A DNA stretch of 13,035 nt from Anaerolineae bacterium (GTDB lineage Bacteria; Chloroflexota; Anaerolineae; B4-G1; SLSP01): NCBI GenBank assembly GCA_021159805.1, contig JAGHDT010000603.1, positions 1 to 13,035 on the forward strand, in the 5' to 3' direction. The notes under the pieces are model-generated. The model saw only the letters and a list, made by a program, of their open reading frames with translations. It made no database searches and was not told the origin of the DNA. Shown here piece after piece: positions 6,745 through 13,035 of the stretch. Positions within the stretch are counted from its first letter, which is position 1. Every line of letters begins with the position of its first letter. Made by a program: the position numbers and the translations under genes.

Positions 6745-7398
6745 ATGACCGCGATAAAGCACTTGCTGTTCGATCTTGACGATACGCTGTACACCGACGC
6801 ATCCGGCCTCTTCAACGAGCTAGGACTTCGCATTGAGCAATGGACTCTGCAAGCCCTGAATGTGAACGAGACCGAAGCCAAGGCCCTGCGCCGGCGCTAC
6901 TTCACAACCTACGGGACGACGATGGCAGGGCTGCTGTTGGAGCATCCGGAAGTGGATATAGACGACTACCTTGACTTCGTGCATGACCTGGACATCACTC
7001 GCTATCTCAACCCGGACCCCAGGCTGGCGGAGATGTTGTCACGGTTGCCTGCACCCAAGTCCGTCTTCACCAACAGCATCGCCAGCTGGGCGGAGCGCAT
7101 CACTCAACAACTGGGTATCCGCGGATACTTCGAGCATATCTTTGATGTCCGTGCCGTGGGCTACCGCAGTAAACCGGATCGCCACGCATTCAACTGGGTC
7201 CTGGCGACGCTCAACTTGCCCGGCGAGGCCTGCGTCCTCCTGGATGATCGTGTTTCCTACCTGCAAGGTGCCGCTACCGCCGGCATCCATACCGTCTTGG
7301 TGCGCAAAGGGGGGCAGGTCACCGACGGCGTTGATTTCGCCGTCGACCACGTCCTCGACGCAGAACCTATCATCCAGCAGCTGCTGCAAAGCGTTTGA
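6745..7398 (+). CDS. HAD-superfamily phosphatase (pyrimidine 5'-nucleotidase-like)
   Basis: A soluble phosphohydrolase of 217 aa with all four HAD motifs: the nucleophile and acid/base Asp10 and Asp12 in 'FDLDDTLY', motif II 'VFTNS' (107-111), Lys143 in 'YRSKPD', and Mg-binding Asp167-Asp168 in 'LLDDRVSYLQGA'. A helical cap lies at about 17-90. The layout (short cap, TNS, GYRSKPD, DDR) is that of the SDT1/pyrimidine 5'-nucleotidase branch, where a nucleoside monophosphate is dephosphorylated. Substrates of this branch are not predictable. Placement after serA makes phosphoserine a serious candidate, as HAD enzymes outside SerB are reported to do this elsewhere. ATG 6745 has GGGAG four bases upstream; an upstream in-frame GTG (6691) lies within the hairpin arm and is rejected. 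Confidence 0.85.
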   Translation: MTAIKHLLFDLDDTLYTDASGLFNELGLRIEQWTLQALNVNETEAKALRRRYFTTYGTTMAGLLLEHPEVDIDDYLDFVHDLDITRYLNPDPRLAEMLSRLPAPKSVFTNSIASWAERITQQLGIRGYFEHIFDVRAVGYRSKPDRHAFNWVLATLNLPGEACVLLDDRVSYLQGAATAGIHTVLVRKGGQVTDGVDFAVDHVLDAEPIIQQLLQSV

Positions 7399-7424
7399 CC
7401 GCTCACGATCAGAACACGAATATG

Positions 7425-7456
7425 AAAAAACACCCTCCGAGAAACTCGGAGGGTGT
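7425..7456 (-). terminator. Intrinsic terminator of nifJ
   Basis: ACACCCTCCGAG (7430-7441) and CTCGGAGGGTGT (7445-7456) form a perfect 12-bp stem with a 3-nt loop. On the minus strand the stem is followed by a run of Ts (complement of the As at 7425-7429, plus the last stem base). It sits 39 nt after the nifJ stop. The HAD gene also converges on it, 31 nt past its stop; in that direction the stem lacks a T run but may still help. Confidence 0.88.
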
Positions 7457-7495
7457 CTCCTCTAGTCTGATAATCTGACAGCTAATGGGTCACGA

Positions 7496-10400
7496 CTACT
7501 CAGCAGCCCAGCTATAATCCATCTCAGCCATCTGCTTGTACTGGTTCCAGCGCGCCTTGGCATCTGAACGCGCCAGCTTCAGCAACTGCTCGGCCCGCTC
7601 CGGCATCGACTGCTTCAACATACGGAAGCGAACCTCATTGTACATGTACTCGGCGATGTCGCTCTTCGGCTCGCGGGAGTCGAGATGCAGCGGGTTCTTG
7701 CCCTCTGCGATCAGCCGTGGGTCGTAGCGGTACAGCATCCAGGCACCGGAGTCGACGGCCAGCTTCTGCTGGTTGAAGCCGAACTTCATCTGGCGGATAC
7801 CGTGCGCGATACAGTGGCTGTAGGCGATGATGAGACTTGGGCCCTCATAGGACTCTGCTTCGCGCATAGCACGCAACGTCTGCGTATCATTCGCACCCAT
7901 CGCCACCTGCGCAACGTAGATATTGCCGTAGGTCATCGCGATCATACCCAAATCCTTCTTGGGCAGCGGGCGCCCGGCGAAAGCGAACTTGGCCACAGCG
8001 CCACGGGGGGTCGCCTTGGACATCTGACCACCGGTGTTGGAGTAAACCTGGGTATCCAGAACCATCACATTCACGTTGCGACCCTGGGCCAGCACGTGGT
8101 CCAGACCACCGTAGCTGATGTCGTTGGCCCAACCGTCACCACCGAGGATCCACACAGAACGACGGACGAGGACGTCGGCCAGGCTCAGCAGGTCCTTGGC
8201 TGCGGGGCTGCTCGCTTCAGCCAGGCGAACTCGCAGCTGCAGCACGCGCTCGCGCTGCGCCACATAGTCAGCCTCAGTCTGCTGCGGGGAGTTGAGCAAT
8301 CCGTCAACCAAATTGTCACCCAGCTTGCTGCTGAAGCGCTTCGCCAGCTCCTTGGCGTGCTCTTCCTGCTTGTCAAGCGTCAGCCGGAAACCGTACCCAA
8401 ACTCAGCGTTGTCCTCGAAGAGGCTGTTGTTCCAGGCTGGACCGCGGCCCTCGCGGTTGGCGGTGTAGGGAGTGGTGGGCAGATAGCCACCGTAGATGGA
8501 CGAACACCCGGTGGCATTCGCGATCACGGCGCGATCACCGAAAAGCTGAGTCAGCAGCCGGACGTACGGGGTCTCTCCACAGCCGGCGCAAGCACCGGAG
8601 AATTCGAAGAGTGGGCGCAACAACTGCGAACCCTTGACCGTCTTCAGGTTCAGCTTGGTGCGATCGTAGTCAGGAATGTCGTTAAAGAAGAAGTTCCAGA
8701 AGCCGGACTCGCGCTCACGGATATCCAGGACCGAGGTCATGTTGATGGCCTTGCGATCGGGATCCTGCTTGTTCTTCGCCGGGCAGACCTCGACACAAAG
8801 ACCACAACCAGTGCAGTCCTCAACGCTCGTCTGAACCGTGAACATCTTGCCGGCGAACTCGCGTCCGCGGGCCTCGGTGGCACGGAAGCCCTCTGGAGCG
8901 TTCTCCAGTACCTCAGGATCGTAGACCTTGATGCGAATCACCGCGTGAGGACACGCCATCGCGCACTTACCACACTGGATACAAACATCGGGATCCCAGA
9001 CGGGCACTTCGAGGGCGACCCCACGTTTCTCGTACTGCGTGGTGCCGACGGGATAGGTGCCGTCGGCGGGAAGTGCAGAAACAGGCAGAGTATCGCCTTC
9101 GCGCAAAATAAGCTTGGCCGTAACGTTCTCAACGAACTCAGGCACGTCACCCACAACAGGCTCGCGCATCTCGATGGTGCTGGTGGCCTTCGCGGGAACC
9201 TTGATCTTGTGGAGGTTCTCAAGCGCCTGATCAACAGCAGCGAAGTTCATGTCAACAACCTTCTGGCCGCGCTTCCCGTACGTCTTCTTGATGGCCTCCT
9301 TGATCTTGGCGATCGCCTCGTCCCGGGGCAGCACACCGGACAATGCAAAGAAGCAGGTCTGCAATGTCGTGTTGATACGGCCACCGAGGCCGATCTGACG
9401 CGCTACATCGTAGGCATCGATGACGTAGAACTCAACCTTCTTATCGATGATCTGCTGCTGCACCTTGGCGGGCAGACGATCCCATGTCTCCTCAGCCGGA
9501 TATGGGCTGTTGAGCAGGAACGTGGCACCCTCTGCCGCATTTCTGAGGATATCATACTGCGCAGCAAGACTGAACTGGTGGCAGCCGATGAAGTTGGCGG
9601 AGGACACCAGGCAGGTAAAGCGAATCGGGCGAGGCCCAAAACGCAGGTGCGAAACGGTGATGCCACCGGACTTCTTGGCATCATACTGGAAGTAGCCCTG
9701 GGCATAGTTGTCGGTTTCGCCACCGATGATTTTGATGCTGTTCTTGTTAGCCCCCACGGTTCCGTCAGAACCCAGACCAAAGAAAAGGGCTCGCACAACA
9801 TCATCGGCCTCAATGTCGAAGGAAGCATCGTACTCGATACTGGTGTTGGTGACGTCATCAACGATACCAACGGTGAAGTGGTTCTTGGGGCTCTCCTTCT
9901 TCAGCTCATCGAAGATGCCCTTGACCATTGCCGGGGTGAATTCCTTGCTGGACAGACCGTAGCGACCACCGGTGACGGTGACGTCACGACCAGCCTCGAA
10001 AAACGCCGTGACGCAGTCCTGGTAGAGGGGCTCGCCGGCGCTACCGGGTTCCTTGGTGCGATCCAAGACAGCGATCGTCTTGACGCTTTCGGGCACAGCG
10101 TCCACGAAGTCAGCAACGCTGAAGGGACGGAAGAGGTGGACCTTGAGAACACCAACCTTCTCGTCCTTCTCAACCAGGTACTCAACGGTCTCCTCAGCAA
10201 CCTCAGCACCGGAGCCCATCAGTGCGATCACACGCTCGGCATCGGGTGCACCGACGTAATCAAAGAGGTGATAGGAGCGACCTGTCAGTTCAGCAAACTT
10301 GTCCATCGCAGCCTGCACGATGCCAGGAGTCTTCAAGTAGTAGGGGTTGACCGTCTCACGCCCCTGGAAGTAGACATCGGGTCCCTGGGACGTACCGCGC

Positions 10401-11047
10401 ACCACAGGATGATCCGGGTTCAAACCGCGCGCGCGGTGGGCCCGCACCAATTCATCGCTGATCATAGCGCGGATGGCCTCGTCGGGCAGCACCTCGATCT
10501 TATTGAGCTCGTGACTGGTGCGGAAGCCGTCGAAGAAGTGGACAAAGGGGACCCGAGCCTCAAGCGTCGCAGCCTGCGCGATCACCGTGAAGTCCTGCGC
10601 CTCCTGGACAGAGTTGCTGGCAAGCAGCGCAAAGCCAGTCGCGCGAACTGCAGTAATGTCAGTGTGATCGCCAAAGATAGAGAGCGCCTGCGCCGAAAGG
10701 CTGCGAGCTGAGACATTGAAAGCGGTTGAGGTCAGCTCGCCGGCGATCTTGTACATACTGGGGATCATCAGGAGCAAGCCTTGTGACGCTGTAAAAGTCG
10801 TGGTCAGGGCACCAGTCTGCAGTGCACCATGCACGGCACCCGCAGCACCACCCTCAGCCTGCATCTCTGCAACCAATGGTACCGTGCCCCAGATATTCGT
10901 CACACCCTTGGCTGAAAGCTCATCGGCGACCTCTCCCATAGGGCTGGAAGGTGTAATGGGGTAGATAGCAATGACCTCATTTATCTTGTGAGCTACAGTA
11001 GCACACGCGGTATTGCCGTCTACCGTTACCATCTTGCGTTCTGCCAT
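7496..11047 (-). CDS. nifJ: Pyruvate:ferredoxin (flavodoxin) oxidoreductase, single-chain
   Basis: Reversibly converts pyruvate, CoA and oxidised ferredoxin to acetyl-CoA, CO2 and reduced ferredoxin in the anaerobic cytoplasm. At 1183 aa it is the full homodimeric type with all domains fused. Visible features are 'YPITPSSPMGE' (29-39) and Arg115 in 'NVSARSLSA' near the pyruvate site; 'LFFGLGSDGTVGANKNSIKIIG' (421-442) of the gamma-type domain; two [4Fe-4S] clusters, CIQCGKCAMACP (Cys689, 692, 695, 699) and CTGCGLCVEVCP (Cys745, 748, 751, 755); the proximal cluster Cys820, Cys823, Cys848 and Cys1079; and the thiamine diphosphate motif 'GDGWAND' (970-976) with 'SNTGGQ' (1003-1008). The C-terminal extension is present. 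AGGAGG lies six bases before the ATG. Monocistronic, with its own promoter and terminator. Confidence 0.97.
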   Translation of the reverse strand: MAERKMVTVDGNTACATVAHKINEVIAIYPITPSSPMGEVADELSAKGVTNIWGTVPLVAEMQAEGGAAGAVHGALQTGALTTTFTASQGLLLMIPSMYKIAGELTSTAFNVSARSLSAQALSIFGDHTDITAVRATGFALLASNSVQEAQDFTVIAQAATLEARVPFVHFFDGFRTSHELNKIEVLPDEAIRAMISDELVRAHRARGLNPDHPVVRGTSQGPDVYFQGRETVNPYYLKTPGIVQAAMDKFAELTGRSYHLFDYVGAPDAERVIALMGSGAEVAEETVEYLVEKDEKVGVLKVHLFRPFSVADFVDAVPESVKTIAVLDRTKEPGSAGEPLYQDCVTAFFEAGRDVTVTGGRYGLSSKEFTPAMVKGIFDELKKESPKNHFTVGIVDDVTNTSIEYDASFDIEADDVVRALFFGLGSDGTVGANKNSIKIIGGETDNYAQGYFQYDAKKSGGITVSHLRFGPRPIRFTCLVSSANFIGCHQFSLAAQYDILRNAAEGATFLLNSPYPAEETWDRLPAKVQQQIIDKKVEFYVIDAYDVARQIGLGGRINTTLQTCFFALSGVLPRDEAIAKIKEAIKKTYGKRGQKVVDMNFAAVDQALENLHKIKVPAKATSTIEMREPVVGDVPEFVENVTAKLILREGDTLPVSALPADGTYPVGTTQYEKRGVALEVPVWDPDVCIQCGKCAMACPHAVIRIKVYDPEVLENAPEGFRATEARGREFAGKMFTVQTSVEDCTGCGLCVEVCPAKNKQDPDRKAINMTSVLDIRERESGFWNFFFNDIPDYDRTKLNLKTVKGSQLLRPLFEFSGACAGCGETPYVRLLTQLFGDRAVIANATGCSSIYGGYLPTTPYTANREGRGPAWNNSLFEDNAEFGYGFRLTLDKQEEHAKELAKRFSSKLGDNLVDGLLNSPQQTEADYVAQRERVLQLRVRLAEASSPAAKDLLSLADVLVRRSVWILGGDGWANDISYGGLDHVLAQGRNVNVMVLDTQVYSNTGGQMSKATPRGAVAKFAFAGRPLPKKDLGMIAMTYGNIYVAQVAMGANDTQTLRAMREAESYEGPSLIIAYSHCIAHGIRQMKFGFNQQKLAVDSGAWMLYRYDPRLIAEGKNPLHLDSREPKSDIAEYMYNEVRFRMLKQSMPERAEQLLKLARSDAKARWNQYKQMAEMDYSWAAE

Positions 11048-11053
11048 ACGAAA

Positions 11054-11093
11054 CCTCCTAAGAATTAGCTACGCATATATCTGAGAAATTCTT
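11054..11093 (-). promoter_or_regulatory. nifJ leader: strong AGGAGG site plus adjacent hairpin
   Basis: On the minus strand a perfect AGGAGG (complement of 11054-11059) precedes the nifJ ATG by six bases. Directly upstream, AAGAATT (minus strand 11093-11087) can pair with AATTCTT (11066-11060) around a 20-nt loop. The stem abuts but does not cover the ribosome-binding site, so it could stabilise the mRNA or tune translation. The stem is only 7 bp and AT-rich. Confidence 0.4.
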
Positions 11094-11121
11094 GCCGAAG
11101 CAGAATGTATATCAACCTCTA

Positions 11122-11150
11122 ATTATAGCATAGGCGAAACAAGGCGCAAA
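11122..11150 (-). promoter_or_regulatory. Extended -10 promoter of nifJ
   Basis: On the minus strand TGC-TATAAT (11130-11122) gives a perfect -10 with the TGn extension. A poor -35 (TTTGCG, 11150-11145, three of six consensus bases) is 17 bp upstream. Predicted start near 11115, giving a leader of about 68 nt. The weak -35 fits a promoter that relies on the extended -10 or on an activator. Confidence 0.65.
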
Positions 11151-11800
11151 GAGTAGAATTGCTAATCACAAGCAGACAAACGTAAGCGCGGGTAATCTTT
11201 CCGGCGCCGTTCGCCAAGAACGCCGGGGCTGCGACCTGGAAAACCTCCGTCAGCGCAGCAAGAGACTTACCGGAACATCTGTCCCGACTGGCACCGGTCG
11301 ACCATTACGCGACTTCGGCCTTGCATGAAGTTCACCAACTGGATGCCCATGCCATTATGGAGCACATCCCCATTGCCTGGCCCGGGTTGACCGGAGAGGA
11401 TCGCGGCTGGCCGAAATCTCCGGGCATGGATCGGTGGATCCGCGACTTCCCACTCCAACGCCGCCCCGTTCTCAATGTGCTACTCCCTCGAACCAAGCAT
11501 CGGGACAGGCCGGCGCCGGCCTCATCGTCCGCAGCAGAAATCGAGAGCAATCCGCATACGTTGGGCGCCCATTTCGGCGCCTTGGGACAGGCCTATGCGG
11601 AACTGGAAGAACACGAGATCGCGCTGACCCACCTGGGGCGCAAGATCACGGTGGCTCAGGAAGCCGGAGGACGAGATATCGAGGGCCGAAGCCCTTGTGT
11701 ATCCAGTCTCAAGCTGCGGGGCTCAGGGCTCTGCACAGCCCACCAGGGACAGCCGGCGCCACTCCAAGAATCACCCCAGATCTGACTGACTGTTCCCATA
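11151..11800. other. Non-coding or decayed stretch between nifJ and the Hdr-like gene
   Basis: About 650 nt with no convincing gene on either strand. A plus-strand frame is open from 11186 to 11785, but has no ATG with a ribosome-binding site and no overall family match. A hairpin with arms CCGGCG (11201-11206) and CGCCGG (11221-11226) lies upstream of the nifJ promoter. The only protein-like patch is the TPR-like segment listed separately. Minus-strand frames here are short and unrecognisable. Confidence 0.4.
11549..11692 (+). pseudogene. Possible TPR-repeat remnant
   Basis: Within the open plus-strand frame the translation 'GALGQAYAELEEHEIALTHL' followed by 'GRKITVAQEAGGRDIEGRS' fits one tetratricopeptide repeat of the NB-ARC/TPR_12 style: LG.AY..L.....A......A...A.E.G.R..EG at the expected spacing. 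The match stops abruptly afterwards; none of the three plus frames continues with a second repeat, and no start codon with a ribosome-binding site precedes it. I read it as a fragment of a former TPR protein gene, but one repeat is weak evidence and chance is possible. Confidence 0.3.
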
Positions 11801-11847
11801 CAACGACAAAGCCCAGCCGATTTCTCGAACGGGCTTTGTCGCTGTTG
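11801..11847 (-). terminator. Terminator-like hairpin after the Hdr-like gene
   Basis: CGACAAAGCCC (11804-11814) pairs perfectly with GGGCTTTGTCG (11831-11841) around a 16-nt loop. CAA/TTG can extend the stem past a 3-nt bulge. It begins 24 nt downstream of the Hdr-like stop on the minus strand. Only two Ts follow the stem, so termination may be partial. Confidence 0.5.
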
Positions 11848-11865
11848 CATCTGGATTGAGGCTGC

Positions 11866-13035
11866 CTAGTTGCCTTTCAGGTAGGAGATCATAGGATCCG
11901 TCACCAGAGGCACCAAATCGTCGATCATATGGGGCATGAGATTGTCCATCACCTGAGGCATGATATCTGGCATCTGTTCCGCCATATAGTCCGGCATCGG
12001 GATCAAGTCGGCGACCCGATCCAGCATCGTGTCCATAACCTTGGGCATCATCATCGGCAGCAATTTGGGGAAGAGTATGGGGAAGAAGGGTTTCATCATC
12101 CCCAGCGCACCGGGCACATTCCCCATCACACGCATCATCTTGCCCATACCGAAGGGCATCGCGTCGATCATCTCCGGCCACATCATGCCCATCAGATCGG
12201 CGAAGCCCTGAGGCGTCATCAAGGCGATCATCGCCTCAAAGACCGCCCATTGGGACTGAACCTCGGGGTGGGGATCTGGGAAATCATAGCCCAAGCGCTC
12301 AGCTGCAAAGCGCGCCAAATCCACAATCTCCACATCCAGCTGCTTCTTCTCGCGTGTGACGCGGAACTGGAATTCACAGCACGGGCATGCCGCCAATACC
12401 TTCTGCGCACCCACCTCAACCGCCTCGTCGAGGCGCACCTTGCCGATCTCGGCGGCTATCAGCGGCTCCTTGAGTAGCGTCAACACGCTACCGCAACAAT
12501 GCGCGGCATCGCGATTGTATGGCATCTCCACAAAGGTCACGTTGGGGATCGCCTGGATGAGCTGCCGGGGCTCCTCATAGATCTTCGAGACCCGCCCCAT
12601 GTGACACGAATCGTGCCACGTCACCGTGACCGGATCGTGGCCTCGGTCCGGAAAGACGAAATCGCCACTCTGCAACTTCTCAGAGATCACCTCACTGTAA
12701 TGCTTGGCCTTGATGTCGTAGTCAAGCCCCAGTTTCTCAGACCACTCGGGGTACACGTGGCGCCACATCATGTTGCAGGCCGGGCAGGACGTGATCACAG
12801 TGTCCGCGCCCGCAGCCTTCACGGCAGCTATATTCTTCTTCATCGTCTCGGCGAAGAGCTCCCACTTACCGGCCACGAGCACAGGCGTGCCACAACAGTT
12901 CTCCTTCGGCCCCAAGTACGAAAAATCGACGCCGGCCTCATCGAGGAGGCGAACAGTGGCCATACCAATATCGTGCTCGACGTAGCTTACGGTGCATCCG
13001 GCGAAGTAAACCGCTCTTGATTGCTTTCCATTGGC
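11866..13035 (-). CDS. HdrD/GlpC-like Fe-S protein with two CCG domains and Met-rich tail, 5'-truncated
   Basis: The frame is open to the right edge, so the N-terminus is missing; 389 residues are visible. Two cysteine-rich CCG domains are complete: Cys14, Cys47-Cys48, Cys84xxCys87 (CX32CCX35CXXC), then Cys144, Cys180-Cys181, Cys217xxCys220 (CX35CCX35CXXC). These bind the unusual [4Fe-4S] clusters of heterodisulfide reductase subunits and also occur in GlpC, GlcF and LutA. Whether a 2x[4Fe-4S] ferredoxin domain precedes them cannot be seen. From about residue 266 to the end runs a tail of 124 residues with 26 Met and 16 Pro, including repeated MP steps; this is not part of the CCG family. An internal ATG at 12963 is rejected as start because it would remove the first cluster Cys. 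Role: electron transfer to or from a flavoprotein or thiol partner, inferred. Membrane or partner binding through the tail is possible. Confidence 0.85.
   Translation of the reverse strand, partial: ANGKQSRAVYFAGCTVSYVEHDIGMATVRLLDEAGVDFSYLGPKENCCGTPVLVAGKWELFAETMKKNIAAVKAAGADTVITSCPACNMMWRHVYPEWSEKLGLDYDIKAKHYSEVISEKLQSGDFVFPDRGHDPVTVTWHDSCHMGRVSKIYEEPRQLIQAIPNVTFVEMPYNRDAAHCCGSVLTLLKEPLIAAEIGKVRLDEAVEVGAQKVLAACPCCEFQFRVTREKKQLDVEIVDLARFAAERLGYDFPDPHPEVQSQWAVFEAMIALMTPQGFADLMGMMWPEMIDAMPFGMGKMMRVMGNVPGALGMMKPFFPILFPKLLPMMMPKVMDTMLDRVADLIPMPDYMAEQMPDIMPQVMDNLMPHMIDDLVPLVTDPMISYLKGN

Noticed and set aside
7685..10711. A 1008-codon open frame on the plus strand, antisense to nifJ
   Set aside because: It lies wholly inside nifJ, whose protein is a full-length, motif-complete PFOR. 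Its translation is rich in His, Arg, Val and Leu with no domain pattern. The codon bias of a long conserved gene commonly leaves one antisense frame open.
11434..11859. Second plus-strand frame of 141 codons in the nifJ-upstream gap
   Set aside because: No recognisable domain, low-complexity Arg/Pro-rich translation, no ribosome-binding site, and it runs through the hairpin at 11804-11841.
11771..12181. Minus-strand frame of 136 codons overlapping the Met-rich tail
   Set aside because: Considered as a sign of a frameshift in the Hdr-like gene. The Met-rich frame continues directly from the CCG domain without interruption, and the alternative frame has no known C-terminus, so no frameshift is inferred.

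Overview
The window looks like chromosomal DNA of an anaerobic or facultative bacterium, most probably a Chloroflexota member of the Anaerolineae type. This is inferred from the mix of an NBR1-type Ig-like extracytoplasmic protein, a DUF2085 membrane protein, an ACT-less SerA beside a class V aminotransferase and DUF1015, a single-chain pyruvate:ferredoxin oxidoreductase, and moderately high GC with clear Shine-Dalgarno sites. No rRNA, tRNA, CRISPR array, transposase or phage gene was seen.

Left part (1-3022): the 3' end of an NBR1-Ig-like protein gene is followed by pcm (protein-L-isoaspartate methyltransferase). A convergent minus-strand DUF4213/DUF364 gene comes next. It is divergent from a DUF2085 membrane protein gene, and the two appear to share one palindromic -10 element (around 2103-2110).

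Central part (3216-7398, plus strand): class V aminotransferase, D-3-phosphoglycerate dehydrogenase (serA), DUF1015 protein and HAD phosphatase. The first two can perform the first two steps of serine synthesis. No SerB is visible in the window, and the HAD enzyme or the DUF1015 protein could be tied to the missing step. DUF1015 carries an ADGHHR motif that resembles the ParB/sulfiredoxin-like fold, which also includes a free-serine kinase. Two striking RNA-level dyads lie inside this cluster: a nested hairpin with a third repeated arm before serA, and a perfect 17-bp inverted repeat just before the HAD gene.

Right part (7425-13035, minus strand): nifJ encodes a full-length pyruvate:ferredoxin oxidoreductase (1183 aa) with a good extended -10 promoter, an AGGAGG ribosome-binding site and an intrinsic terminator. 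Behind its promoter lies about 0.7 kb without a convincing gene, holding a possible decayed TPR fragment and a terminator-like hairpin. At the right edge is a 5'-truncated heterodisulfide-reductase-like protein with two complete cysteine-rich CCG domains. It ends in an unusual Met/Pro-rich tail of about 124 residues, 26 of them Met. Together the right-hand genes point to ferredoxin- and thiol-linked anaerobic electron transfer.

The most notable items are the Met/Pro-rich tail on the Hdr-like protein and the serine-type cluster with DUF1015 plus a HAD phosphatase. All functional links beyond family membership are inference.
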